Shown here one piece after another: positions 32,680 through 41,423 of a DNA stretch of 64,000 bases (the first letter of the stretch is position 1; every line of letters begins with the position of its first letter). The notes beneath the pieces are model-generated. The model was not told the DNA's origin. It searched no databases and was given only the letters and a program-made list of their open reading frames with translations. The position numbers and the translations under genes are program-made. Source of the DNA: Pelagibacteraceae bacterium AG-390-L03 (GTDB lineage Bacteria; Pseudomonadota; Alphaproteobacteria; Pelagibacterales; Pelagibacteraceae); contig QCHA01000001.1 in NCBI GenBank assembly GCA_003279685.1, forward strand, positions 62,001 to 126,000, given 5' to 3'.

Positions 32680-33749
32680 GTAAATATCAAGTAGCCATTA
32701 TAGGAACCAACATAGGTGCTAAACATTATGAAGATTTTCAAAAAGTTTCGGATAGATTTAATGTCCATACAATTTGTGGACTAACAAAAGAGTCTATCGA
32801 TAATATAATACCACCAAACTCTGATATTAAAGTTTTGCTTAATTTTGAAGATGTACTAAAAATTAAAGAAATTGATATTATTGATATTTGTCTCCCACCT
32901 CATTTACATTTTTCAGCTTGTAAAAAATCACTTGAAGCAGGGAAACATGTAATTTGTGAAAAACCATTGGTTTCAAACCTTAAGGAAGTTGATGAACTTG
33001 AGAGAATAAGTAGAGAAACTGATAAAACTATATTTCCTGTTTTTCAATATAGATATGGCCCTGGATTTTCAAAATTAAAAGCACTTATTAATTCTGGATT
33101 GGCTGGTAAGCCTTTAGTTGCTTCATTAGAAACTCACTGGAATAGAGGAAAAGAGTATTACTCTAAAGCTTGGAGAGGTACTTGGGAAGGCGAACAAGGT
33201 GGTGCAATCTTAAGTCATTCTATTCATATTCATGATCTTATAAGCATGGTTTTTGGTCCAGTTTCAAATGTGTTTGCAAAATTAACAACTCGAGTAAACA
33301 ATATTGAAGTAGAAGATTGCGCTGCTCTTTCAATAGAAATGGATAATGGTGCATTGGTTACAAGTTCTATTACACTTGGCGCTGCAGAAGATATCAGTAG
33401 AATTAAAATTTGTTTTCAAAATTTAACTGTAGAATCAGGTGGATCTCCTGACAAACCTTATAATCCAGCTGATGATGAATGGAAATTTTTAGCAAGAGAA
33501 CCTATGACACAAAATCAAGTTAATGAAATTTTATCTAAAGTAGAGTTAACAAAATCTTGGTATGCTGGAATGTTTGATGAAATAGCAAAAAAATTAGATG
33601 GGGATATTAGTGATGAGGTCACATTAATAAATGCACGACAGTCTTTAGAGTTTGTTACAGCTGTTTACAATTCGTCACGAGAAGGAAAAAATATCTATCT
33701 TCCAATAAAAAAAGATAATCCGCTATATAATTCTTGGCTACCTAATTAA
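32676..33749 (+). CDS. Gfo/Idh/MocA family oxidoreductase (2)
   Basis: 357 aa. NAD-binding start KYQVAIIGTNIGAKHYEDF, then the typical ICLPPHLHFSACKKSLEAGKH and VICEKPLV (Glu-Lys-Pro). The substrate domain has WEGEQGGAILSHSIHIHDLISMVFG, with His residues in the catalytic position. It differs clearly from the previous gene in sequence, so the two likely act on different steps or form a heteromer. Together with PhyH it forms a three-gene operon. It ends convergently with the GST gene (4-nt overlap of stops). Confidence 0.85.
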   Translation: MSKYQVAIIGTNIGAKHYEDFQKVSDRFNVHTICGLTKESIDNIIPPNSDIKVLLNFEDVLKIKEIDIIDICLPPHLHFSACKKSLEAGKHVICEKPLVSNLKEVDELERISRETDKTIFPVFQYRYGPGFSKLKALINSGLAGKPLVASLETHWNRGKEYYSKAWRGTWEGEQGGAILSHSIHIHDLISMVFGPVSNVFAKLTTRVNNIEVEDCAALSIEMDNGALVTSSITLGAAEDISRIKICFQNLTVESGGSPDKPYNPADDEWKFLAREPMTQNQVNEILSKVELTKSWYAGMFDEIAKKLDGDISDEVTLINARQSLEFVTAVYNSSREGKNIYLPIKKDNPLYNSWLPN

Positions 33750-34375
33750 ATAATCCCAGGAATTTCAGTGTCTTTATTCATAAAACTATATCCTTTGATC
33801 ACAGCATCTCGCTCGGCAATCTCTAAATACCATCTTGATAAATTCTTATAATTTTTTAAACCAATATCATGAATTGGGTGTCTTGCAATCCAAGGCCATG
33901 TTGCAATATCAGCAATTGTATATTTTTCTCCTGCGAGAAATTTAGAGTCTTTTAATCTGTTATCTAATTCTTGATATATTCTCTTTGTGATTTTGAAATA
34001 TCTCTCTTCACCAAATTCACTTTTACCAGGATTATAGTGATGAAATTGATGATGCTGACCTATCATTGGACCTACAGTTCCCATTTGAGCCATTAGCCAC
34101 TGATTAATCTTTAATCTATCTTGCTGATCATAATACTTTCCACTTTTCTCAGCTAAGTACATTAAAATTGCACCAGACTCGAAGATACTCTCATTTTTTT
34201 CATGATCAGTAATTACAGGAATTTTACTAAAAGGACTTATCTTTACAAATTCTGGTTTAAATTGATCCTTGTTACCTAAATCAACTTTGGTTACTTTATA
34301 TTCATAACCAATCTCCTCAAGCATGATAGAAATTTTTTTACCATTTGGGGTGTCAGCAGTAAACAGCTCTATCAC
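33746..34375 (-). CDS. yfcG: Glutathione S-transferase, YfcG/Ure2-like
   Basis: 209 aa. The thioredoxin-fold half (1-78) begins IELFTADTPNGKKISIMLEE and has SPFSKIPVITD and ESGAILMYLAEK, very like E. coli YfcG, a glutathione-dependent disulfide oxidoreductase. The Thr-Pro-Asn near the N-terminus replaces catalytic Tyr/Ser, as in that group. The C-terminal helical domain has IADIATWPWIARH. It overlaps the ferredoxin reductase gene by 4 nt and so belongs to the redox gene group downstream of proteorhodopsin. Confidence 0.82.
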   Translation of the reverse strand: MIELFTADTPNGKKISIMLEEIGYEYKVTKVDLGNKDQFKPEFVKISPFSKIPVITDHEKNESIFESGAILMYLAEKSGKYYDQQDRLKINQWLMAQMGTVGPMIGQHHQFHHYNPGKSEFGEERYFKITKRIYQELDNRLKDSKFLAGEKYTIADIATWPWIARHPIHDIGLKNYKNLSRWYLEIAERDAVIKGYSFMNKDTEIPGII

Positions 34376-35388
34376 TTCTTAACACCAAGTCTTTCTTGTG
34401 CGGCTTTTGAGGTAGTTGTGAATTCAAATCTTAATTTTTCATCTGGTTTTGCATATTTGAAACAACCTCTTGCAGCTAACGCACCTTCATGAAAACCTGA
34501 TAAAATTAATTTTAGTTTACCTGGATACGAACAAATATCGCCAATTGCAAAAATCCCATTTATATTTGTCTCAAAATTTTCTGTATTAACTTCAACTGTT
34601 TTTTTATTAATATCTAATCCCCAATCTAATATTGGCCCAAGTTGCATAATTAAACCAAAGAAACCAAGCACATAATCTGTTTTAAATTCTTTAACTTCTC
34701 CTTCATCATGTTTAATGCTAACTGAGTCTATTTTTTCATTACCTGTTAATGAGGCTATTTGATATTTTGTATATAAATTTAATTTTCCTTGATTGTTAAG
34801 CTCTTTAACTTTTTGAACACTAGACTCTGCTCCACTAAAACCGTCTCTTCTATGAATTAAATTTACTTTGGAAGTATTTGACAATTCAATTGCCCAATCT
34901 AATGCTGAGTCTCCTCCCCCAAAAATTGAGATAGTTTTATCTTTAAAAATTGATTTATCTTTAATTGAATAAAATAAAGATTTTCCTTCAAATTTTTCAC
35001 ATTCTTTTAATGGGAATTTTCTAGGCTCAAATGATCCAACACCACCAGCAATAACTATACTTGCTACATCAAATTCTTGATTGCCAGTTGTCTTAACATG
35101 CCATCTATTCTCAACTTTTTTAAGTTTCTCTACTCTCTCATTTAAATGAAATTTAACATTAAAAGGTTTTATTTGTTGTAACAAATTATTAGTTAACTCT
35201 TCACCTGTGCACTCAGGTATAGCAGGAATATCATAAATTGGTTTATCTGGATAAAGCTCAATACATTGACCTCCTGCCTTATCAAGATTATCTACTATCT
35301 CACAACTTAATCCTATAATTCCTAATTGATGAGCACAAAATAAACCGGTAGGTCCTGCTCCAATTATTAATACATCTGTTTTATTCAT
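34372..35388 (-). CDS. Ferredoxin/flavodoxin-NADP+ reductase, thioredoxin-reductase-like
   Basis: 338 aa. FAD motif DVLIIGAGPTGLFCAHQLG; then GGQCIELYPDKPIYDIPAIPECTGEEL, typical of TrxR-like FNRs of the Bacillus YumC type. The NADP loop is IFGGGDSALDWA and the FAD end GIFAIGDICSYPGK. The CxxC redox pair of thioredoxin reductase is absent, so the partner is an iron-sulfur or flavin protein. The [2Fe-2S] ferredoxin gene lies immediately upstream with no gap, an obvious partner. Electron direction cannot be told from sequence. Confidence 0.87.
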   Translation of the reverse strand: MNKTDVLIIGAGPTGLFCAHQLGIIGLSCEIVDNLDKAGGQCIELYPDKPIYDIPAIPECTGEELTNNLLQQIKPFNVKFHLNERVEKLKKVENRWHVKTTGNQEFDVASIVIAGGVGSFEPRKFPLKECEKFEGKSLFYSIKDKSIFKDKTISIFGGGDSALDWAIELSNTSKVNLIHRRDGFSGAESSVQKVKELNNQGKLNLYTKYQIASLTGNEKIDSVSIKHDEGEVKEFKTDYVLGFFGLIMQLGPILDWGLDINKKTVEVNTENFETNINGIFAIGDICSYPGKLKLILSGFHEGALAARGCFKYAKPDEKLRFEFTTTSKAAQERLGVKK

Positions 35389-35709
35389 CTAAGCTTGTTT
35401 TGATGGAATGTTAACAACTAGACCATCTAATTCATCTGAAATAATTAACTGACAACTTAATCTACTATTCTGTTTTGGCTCATATGCCATATCTAGCATA
35501 TCCTCCTCTCCATCCTCTTTAGTTGGAAGTTTATCCAGCCATTCTTCATTTACATAAACATGGCAAGTGGCACATGCCATCCCACCTCCACAATCAGCAT
35601 CAATTCCAGGGATATCATTTTGAACGGCACCCTCCATAACTGATAATCCATTTTGAATATCAATTGTATGTGTTTTGTGATCGTGACTGTTATAAGTAAC
35701 TTTTGCCAT
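35389..35709 (-). CDS. [2Fe-2S] ferredoxin
   Basis: 106 aa, adrenodoxin/Isc-type. Ligands are Cys40, Cys46, Cys49 and Cys86 in the C-x5-C-x2-C ... C pattern ([12 protein letters not shown] and LSCQL). The acidic stretch [10 protein letters not shown] suits docking to a reductase. It abuts the reductase gene and follows the desaturase gene by 61 nt; it could supply electrons to the desaturase. It is unlikely to be the Isc ferredoxin, as no isc genes are nearby. Confidence 0.9.
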   Translation of the reverse strand: MAKVTYNSHDHKTHTIDIQNGLSVMEGAVQNDIPGIDADCGGGMACATCHVYVNEEWLDKLPTKEDGEEDMLDMAYEPKQNSRLSCQLIISDELDGLVVNIPSKQA

Positions 35710-35770
35710 GAGCTATATATATGTTTTTATTTAAATAGAACAAGTAAGTAAAATCATACTTAGTCTATTT

Positions 35771-36772
35771 TTAGACATTTTGTAATTGAGGTATATCTTT
35801 TTTTATAAAATAGCTTGTATCTTCTCTCTGTTTAATTAGAGCTGGAATTATTTCTCTATAAGCATCTATTAATCCATCATTTGGTTTTGGTAACTGGTCT
35901 TTAATATAATGATGAAGTTTATCTAGATTATAAGATGGGACTGTTGGAAACATATGATGTGTTAAATGGTATTCCATTTTCCAATATAAAAAACTTAGTA
36001 TTGGATTTAAGTACATTTCTCGGGATGAATATCTATGATCTTTAATATTTCTTGCAAGACCAGCGTGTTGAGTAAACGCAACGAGTTTATGTAAAGTTTT
36101 TCCATAAAATTGTGGCAGTAAAAAATAAAGTATTGGCATCCAAGATGATATAAATATTGACCACAAAACGATTAAAGACCAGATAGCAACATAAATTCTA
36201 GAGATAAATATTGCTTTACTTTGTGCATTTTCTGGAATGCAGTCTTGCATTACTTTTGTTTTTATTCCTAGAGCGTGTTGAAATATTTCAAATGAAATAT
36301 GTTTTTTAATAAAAACTAAATCTAAAAAAGGAATTATATTTATAATTAATCTTTTTGGGGTTTCATTTAAATCATTCCCGTATTCTATTTCATGATCAAA
36401 AGGATTTTCTATTGAATAAGTATTTCCATGGTGAACAAAATGACTGTATCTCCATCTAGTTGGTTCAAAGTTTGCCATGAAAGAGGAGATGTAATAAAAA
36501 AATTCATTTAAAAATTTTGATTTAAATGCAGTCTTATGACCTGTCTCATGCCACAATGGATTGGAAAAAGAATATATATTTCCATAAACTAAAAACCAAA
36601 ATACTGACCACCAAGTTCCCCATGTAATATATGCTAGCAGTCCTGATATAATTAATAATCCAAAAAAAACTGAGACGTGCTGTAGTCCTTTTAAATCTGA
36701 TTTTTTCGAGAGTTCCTTAAGTACTACAACGTCCACTCTACACTTGTGCCATTTGTCTAATTTAACTTCCAT
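35771..36772 (-). CDS. Membrane fatty acid desaturase/hydroxylase family protein
   Basis: 333 aa. Three histidine boxes for the di-iron site: His75-ETG-His79, His111-FV-His114-His115 and His269-LT-His272-His273. Extra histidines lie at TQHAG and FDHE. Hydrophobic pairs near 35-70, 145-160 and 190-225 place it in the membrane. The family desaturates or hydroxylates lipids and carotenoids and needs reduced ferredoxin, which is encoded just downstream with its reductase. Proximity to proteorhodopsin could hint at lipid or pigment modification; a fatty acid desaturase is the default reading. Confidence 0.82.
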   Translation of the reverse strand: MEVKLDKWHKCRVDVVVLKELSKKSDLKGLQHVSVFFGLLIISGLLAYITWGTWWSVFWFLVYGNIYSFSNPLWHETGHKTAFKSKFLNEFFYYISSFMANFEPTRWRYSHFVHHGNTYSIENPFDHEIEYGNDLNETPKRLIINIIPFLDLVFIKKHISFEIFQHALGIKTKVMQDCIPENAQSKAIFISRIYVAIWSLIVLWSIFISSWMPILYFLLPQFYGKTLHKLVAFTQHAGLARNIKDHRYSSREMYLNPILSFLYWKMEYHLTHHMFPTVPSYNLDKLHHYIKDQLPKPNDGLIDAYREIIPALIKQREDTSYFIKKDIPQLQNV

Positions 36773-36821
36773 CTATTTAAAATATGTATAGTTATTATAT
36801 ATAATTTTATTGCAGGCAAAA

Positions 36822-36858
36822 AAAAAGGGCAAGTACAAAAAATGTACCTGCCCTTTTT
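36822..36858 (-). terminator. Bidirectional intrinsic terminator behind proteorhodopsin
   Basis: A stem of AAAAAGGGCA-A-GTAC with GTAC-C-TGCCCTTTTT, one A/C mismatch and a 7-nt loop. T-rich tracts follow on both strands. It lies 15 nt past the proteorhodopsin stop and before the desaturase start, so rhodopsin is probably made mostly as its own transcript. Confidence 0.87.
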
Positions 36859-36873
36859 AAATTTTAAATAGAA

Positions 36874-37641
36874 CTACTTAGCTCTTTTTCCGCTTGAACT
36901 AGTTGCAGCAGCCCAAATTACTAGACCAAATGCAATTTTGTTAACAAAGTCAGCTAAGTTGTAAACAACGTTAAGTGATTCAGCATCTACGCCACCAGTT
37001 AAGTAACCAAATACATAACCTAATGGGTAAATAGCCCAACCTACTGTAACAATCATTCTCATTGCGCCAAAAGCAGTAACAAGTGCTTTGTTTCCACTTT
37101 TCGCTGCAGCTTTACCAGCTTCACCTGAGAATACTTCATAAAGAATGTATACCCAACCTGCCATACCGATAATGAAACCAAGTGTAGCGTTGATGTATCC
37201 AGCTTCTCCTAAGTATCCACCTACTAGCATTACAACTGAACCAAGTAACAATCTCCAGAACATTCCTGAGTTTGCTTTACCTATGGCTGCAAGAATCAAA
37301 TAGAATTCAACCATTTGTAGTGGTACTGTAATTAACCAATCAATGTATCTGTAAACTGTTGGTGAGTCTCCAGTGCTAACCCATACTTCTCTCATGTACA
37401 TGTAGTGTATGAATGCAATACCAGTTACTAGACCAGCAACAATAACTGAAGTTCTCCAGCCTGATGCTACATTGCCTGCTTCCATGAAAAAGAAAGCAGT
37501 AGCTGCTAACATTCCCATAGATATCACCCAAAATGAAATCCCAACGAAATCATCTTGCGCTAACATGGCGTCCGCGTTTGCTGCACCTGAAAGACCCATT
37601 AAGGCTACAGCTGCAAGAGCAAACAATTTAAGTTTTTTCAT
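36874..37641 (-). CDS. Proteorhodopsin, blue-absorbing proton pump
   Basis: 255 aa; signal peptide 1-23 and seven membrane helices. Proton acceptor Asp101, Thr105 and donor Glu112 (RYIDWLITVPLQMVEFY) form the D-T-E outward proton pump pattern. Lys235 (FVNKIAFGL) binds retinal, and His79 matches the acceptor-linked His. The spectral tuning position (residue 105 of green proteorhodopsin) is Gln109 here, predicting blue absorption, as in open-ocean strains. A very strong ribosome site (AGAGGGAG) precedes the ATG. Codon use looks less AT-biased than its neighbours, consistent with high expression. No retinal-synthesis genes are in the window. Confidence 0.97.
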   Translation of the reverse strand: MKKLKLFALAAVALMGLSGAANADAMLAQDDFVGISFWVISMGMLAATAFFFMEAGNVASGWRTSVIVAGLVTGIAFIHYMYMREVWVSTGDSPTVYRYIDWLITVPLQMVEFYLILAAIGKANSGMFWRLLLGSVVMLVGGYLGEAGYINATLGFIIGMAGWVYILYEVFSGEAGKAAAKSGNKALVTAFGAMRMIVTVGWAIYPLGYVFGYLTGGVDAESLNVVYNLADFVNKIAFGLVIWAAATSSSGKRAK

Positions 37642-37853
37642 AAAAAACTCCCTCTTTAGTTAGTTTTTATTTATTAGTTTATATAAACTAGACTTAAGTT
37701 TCCTTAAGCCAAGATGGGGGTTAGATAGCAAATTAAATTGGATAAATGAAGACTTAATTGCGACTTATTCTCATTGATTTTACTTAATTTTTAAAATTAA
37801 ATACAATTTTAAAGTTAAAAATCAAAAAAAACAGAGAAATCGAATCAAATTAA
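37642..37853. promoter_or_regulatory. Divergent region between proteorhodopsin and prpE, with a small palindrome
   Basis: 212 nt hold both promoters. CTTAAG at 37693-37698 and 37703-37708 flank TTTC, giving a possible 6-bp hairpin with a GAAA loop on the minus strand. It lies about 50-65 nt upstream of the rhodopsin start. A TATATAAAC stretch between it and the gene could be the -10 box. Otherwise the gap is plain AT-rich sequence. Confidence 0.4.
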
Positions 37854-39755
37854 ATGAATAATAAATTTCAAGAAATTTATAATCTTTCAATAAAAAATCC
37901 TGAAAAATTTTGGCAAGAAGCATCTAATGATATTTTTTGGTTTAAAAAACCTACTAAAATTTTAAATAAATCTAATCCACCATTTTATAAATGGTACGAA
38001 GATGGGGTAACTAACACTTGTTACAATGCTTTAGATATTCATATTGACCAAGGAAGAGGAAAAAAAACTGCTTTAATTTACGATAGTCCTATTACAGGTA
38101 ACAAAAGTCAATTTAGTTTCGAAGAACTTAGATCAAAAGTCTCAAAATTTGCTGGTGGTCTAAAAGATCATGGTGTTGTTAAAGGCGATAGAGTAATCAT
38201 TTATATGCCGATGATCCCTGAAGCCGTTATTGCAATGCTAGCTTGTGCAAGAATAGGAGCTATTCACTCTGTGGTCTTTGGTGGTTTTGCTTCAAATGAA
38301 CTTGCAAGCAGAATAGATGACAGCAAAGCAAAACTATTAGTTACAGCCTCTTGTGGTTTTGAACCTGGAAGAACTGTTGAATACAAGCCACTTGTTGATG
38401 AAGCGATTAATCTAGCTAATCATAAAATTAATAAAATGATCTTATTTCAAAGACCAGGACATGAAGTAAAATTGAATACTCAAATAGAAGTTAATTGGGA
38501 TGAAGTTGTTTCAAAAGCATCAGATGCTGATTGTGTTGAGATGAACTCAAATGAACTTGCTTATATTTTGTATACGTCTGGAACAACGGGAACTCCTAAA
38601 GGAATAGTCAGAGATATTGGAGGTCACATAGTTGCTTTAAAATGGACTATGAAAAATATTTACAATATTGATACTGATGATATTTGGTGGTCAGCTAGTG
38701 ATATTGGTTGGATAGTTGGACACTCTTATATTGTCTACGCTCCATTATTCAAAGGATGCACTACTGTTTTATTTGAGGGAAAACCTGTTGGCACTCCAGA
38801 TGCAGGAACTTTCTGGAAAATTATATCAGACTATAAGGTTAAATCATTATTTACCGCACCTACTGCTTTCAGGGCAATTAAGAAAGAGGATCCTGAAGGT
38901 AAGTTTTTCTCAAAGTATGATTTGAGTAGTTTTGAGAGCTTATTCCTTGCTGGAGAAAGAGCAGATCCAGATACTATCAAATGGGCAGAAAATTTACTAA
39001 AGGTTCCAGTAATTGACCACTGGTGGCAAACTGAAACGAGCTGGGCAATCAGCTCAAATTGTACTGGAATTGAAATGATGGAAACTAAATATGGATCAGC
39101 ATGTAAGGCTGTGCCTGGTTATGACGTAAAAATTATTAAACCAGATCAAACTTTAGCAAAACCAAATGAAATGGGAGATATTGTTGTTAAGCTTCCACTT
39201 CCTCCAGGAACTTTTCCAACATTATGGAATGCAGATCAAAGATATAAAGAAAATTATATGACAAACTATGAGGGTTATTACCAAACTTATGATGCGGGAC
39301 ATATTGATGAAGATGGTTACATTTGGATTATGTCTAGAACAGATGACATTATAAATGTTGCAGGTCATAGATTATCAACCGGTGCTATTGAAGAAGTTTT
39401 ATCAGAACATCAATCAGTTGCTGAATGTGCAGTCCTTGGTATTGCTGACAAATTAAAAGGACAACTTCCTATTGGACTTGTAGTTTTAAAATCAGGTGTA
39501 GATAAAGATAATGAAACTATTTCAAAAGAATGTGTACAAATGGTTAGAAATAAAATTGGCCCAGTTGCTGCATTTAAAGTGGTTATTGTTATCAAAAGAC
39601 TTCCAAAAACAAGATCAGGAAAAATTTTAAGAGGAACAATAAGAAAAATTGCAGATAATGTTGAATATAAAATTCCTCCAACAATAGATGATCCAGCAAT
39701 TTTAACTGAGATTAAGGAAGATTTAATTCAAAATAAAATTTTAAATAATGGTTAA
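37854..39755 (+). CDS. prpE: Propionate-CoA ligase (acetyl-CoA synthetase family)
   Basis: 633 aa, full length for the ACS family. The AMP motif is YTSGTTGTPKGIVRDIGGH; the VRD-x-GGH tail after the P-loop is characteristic of PrpE. DHWWQTETSW is the adenylate-binding motif, YQTYDAGHIDEDGYIWIMSRTDDIINVAGHRLST the hinge, and KTRSGKILRGTIR carries the catalytic, acetylatable Lys. It activates propionate (and likely acetate) to the CoA ester in the cytoplasm. It overlaps the SMR transporter gene by 8 nt. Confidence 0.9.
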   Translation: MNNKFQEIYNLSIKNPEKFWQEASNDIFWFKKPTKILNKSNPPFYKWYEDGVTNTCYNALDIHIDQGRGKKTALIYDSPITGNKSQFSFEELRSKVSKFAGGLKDHGVVKGDRVIIYMPMIPEAVIAMLACARIGAIHSVVFGGFASNELASRIDDSKAKLLVTASCGFEPGRTVEYKPLVDEAINLANHKINKMILFQRPGHEVKLNTQIEVNWDEVVSKASDADCVEMNSNELAYILYTSGTTGTPKGIVRDIGGHIVALKWTMKNIYNIDTDDIWWSASDIGWIVGHSYIVYAPLFKGCTTVLFEGKPVGTPDAGTFWKIISDYKVKSLFTAPTAFRAIKKEDPEGKFFSKYDLSSFESLFLAGERADPDTIKWAENLLKVPVIDHWWQTETSWAISSNCTGIEMMETKYGSACKAVPGYDVKIIKPDQTLAKPNEMGDIVVKLPLPPGTFPTLWNADQRYKENYMTNYEGYYQTYDAGHIDEDGYIWIMSRTDDIINVAGHRLSTGAIEEVLSEHQSVAECAVLGIADKLKGQLPIGLVVLKSGVDKDNETISKECVQMVRNKIGPVAAFKVVIVIKRLPKTRSGKILRGTIRKIADNVEYKIPPTIDDPAILTEIKEDLIQNKILNNG

Positions 39756-40080
39756 AACTTATTTATTTCTAGCAGGTGCAGTATTTTTTGAAGTTGCTGG
39801 TACAATGTTACTACCTGTAACTCAAAATTTTACAAAACTTGTTCCGACAGCTGCTCTTGCATTCTTTTATCTTTGTGCTTTCTATTTATTAACTTTTGTA
39901 GCAGATAAGATTCCTATCGCTATTATGTATGCAACATGGAGTGGTTTAGGAATATTTACTATTGCAATTCTTGGCTATGTATTTTTTAAACAAACTCTAG
40001 CTTGGCAAGCAGTTTTAGGATTATTCTTAATTGTTATAGGGGTAATCTTAGTGAATAGTTTTACAGTAAAACTTAGCTAA
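39748..40080 (+). CDS. Small multidrug resistance (SMR/EmrE) family transporter
   Basis: 110 aa with four membrane helices. The essential membrane Glu is Glu15 in FFEVAGT, and YATWSGLGIFTIAILGY corresponds to the YAIWSGxG signature of EmrE. The family forms dimers that exchange protons for cationic compounds or guanidinium. Overlap with prpE suggests co-transcription. Whether it is a toxin exporter or a metabolite (guanidinium) exporter is open. Confidence 0.87.
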   Translation: MVKTYLFLAGAVFFEVAGTMLLPVTQNFTKLVPTAALAFFYLCAFYLLTFVADKIPIAIMYATWSGLGIFTIAILGYVFFKQTLAWQAVLGLFLIVIGVILVNSFTVKLS

Positions 40081-41380
40081 ATTTTAAAGGCATTCCATCA
40101 GGATTACCCAATATTTTACCATCTTGCATTTTAATATTTCCAGCAATAATTGTGTGAGTAGGTGTCCCCTTAAATTTATCTCCATTAAAAGGGGTCCAAC
40201 CACATTTGCTCTCAATATTTTCATTTTTAATCTCAATTGACTTATTCATATCGACAACTGTAAAGTCGGCATCAAAACCTTCTTTAATAAAACCTTTATT
40301 TTGAATTCCAAAAATCTTAATCGGGTTTTCACACATAAGGTTCATCAATTGGTTTAGAGTAAGTTTTCCATCATTTACATGATTTAACATTACAGGCATT
40401 AATGTTTGAACACCTGGCATACCTGATGGTGAGTTTGGATAAATTTTGTCTTTATTTTCTCTTAAATGCGGTGCATGATCAGAACCAATAGTATCATTTA
40501 AATTATTTCTAACTGCGTACCATAATCGATCATAGTGAGATTTATCTCTTAGAGGTGGGTTCATCTGAGCATAAGTTCCAAGCTTGTCATAGCAGTCTGG
40601 TGCATAAATTGTTAAATGCTGTGGGGTTATCTCAAATGTTATGTTTCCTTTATGTTGTGATAAAAAATCAATTTCTTCTTTTGTTGTTATATGAAGAACG
40701 TGAGCTTTCTTGTTATATTTATTGGCAATTCTAACTATTCTTCTAGTTGAAGAGATTGCACATTCTGCACTTCTCCAAATTGGATGGGAATGAACATCTC
40801 CATCTTTAATTAATTTTTTATTCATATTTAGGATTGCCTCATCTTCAGAATGCACAGCAACAACTTTTGAACTATTTTTAAATACTGTGTCTATATCATC
40901 TTCTTCGGCAACTAATAAATTACCAGTTGATGATCCTGCAAAAAGTTTAATTCCACAACAACCCTCTAAATTTTCTAATTCCGCTAACTCACTTCCATTG
41001 TCAGCTGTTGCACCAAAATAAAATGCATAATTACAATACATTCTATTTTTAGCGAGATCTAACTTTCTTTGAAATTCTGATTTAGTTGATGTTGGTGGAT
41101 TAGTATTTGGCATTTCAAATACACTAGTAATTCCTCCAGCAATTGCAGCTCTACTCCCAGAGTGCAAATCCTCTGTATCTGTCGATCCTGGCTCTCTAAA
41201 GTGAGTTTGAGTATCTATGCATCCTGGTAAAACTGTCTTTCCTTCAGCATTTAAAGTTTCTTTTGCTTCTTCAGAAATCTGACCAATTTGATGAATTTTG
41301 CCATCTTTAACAGCAACATCAACATTTTTTAATTCACCATCGATATAACATTTTCCGTTTTTAATTATAAGATCTAACAT
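40073..41380 (-). CDS. pyrC: Dihydroorotase-type cyclic amidohydrolase
   Basis: 435 aa. The metal motif normally D-x-H-x-H-F-R-E-P-G reads DTQTHFREPG, so the first His is Gln58 while His60 is kept. This Q-x-H form is, as I recall, common in alphaproteobacterial dihydroorotases. Other landmarks are GGITSVFEMPNTNPPT, GIKLFAGSSTGNL (bridging Lys), VHSED, HVLHITT and the catalytic Asp in GSDHAPH. It would close carbamoyl-aspartate to dihydroorotate in pyrimidine synthesis. Allantoinase or hydantoinase activity is the alternative. Stop overlaps the convergent SMR gene by 8 nt. Confidence 0.78.
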   Translation of the reverse strand: MLDLIIKNGKCYIDGELKNVDVAVKDGKIHQIGQISEEAKETLNAEGKTVLPGCIDTQTHFREPGSTDTEDLHSGSRAAIAGGITSVFEMPNTNPPTSTKSEFQRKLDLAKNRMYCNYAFYFGATADNGSELAELENLEGCCGIKLFAGSSTGNLLVAEEDDIDTVFKNSSKVVAVHSEDEAILNMNKKLIKDGDVHSHPIWRSAECAISSTRRIVRIANKYNKKAHVLHITTKEEIDFLSQHKGNITFEITPQHLTIYAPDCYDKLGTYAQMNPPLRDKSHYDRLWYAVRNNLNDTIGSDHAPHLRENKDKIYPNSPSGMPGVQTLMPVMLNHVNDGKLTLNQLMNLMCENPIKIFGIQNKGFIKEGFDADFTVVDMNKSIEIKNENIESKCGWTPFNGDKFKGTPTHTIIAGNIKMQDGKILGNPDGMPLKFS

Positions 41381-41423
41381 TTGAGAAAAAAGTTATTATA
41401 TTAAAAATTATAACTAATCAATT

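Noticed and set aside
36822-36858. Small RNA gene between proteorhodopsin and the desaturase
   Set aside because: The only structure is the bidirectional terminator; there is no room or promoter for a separate RNA.
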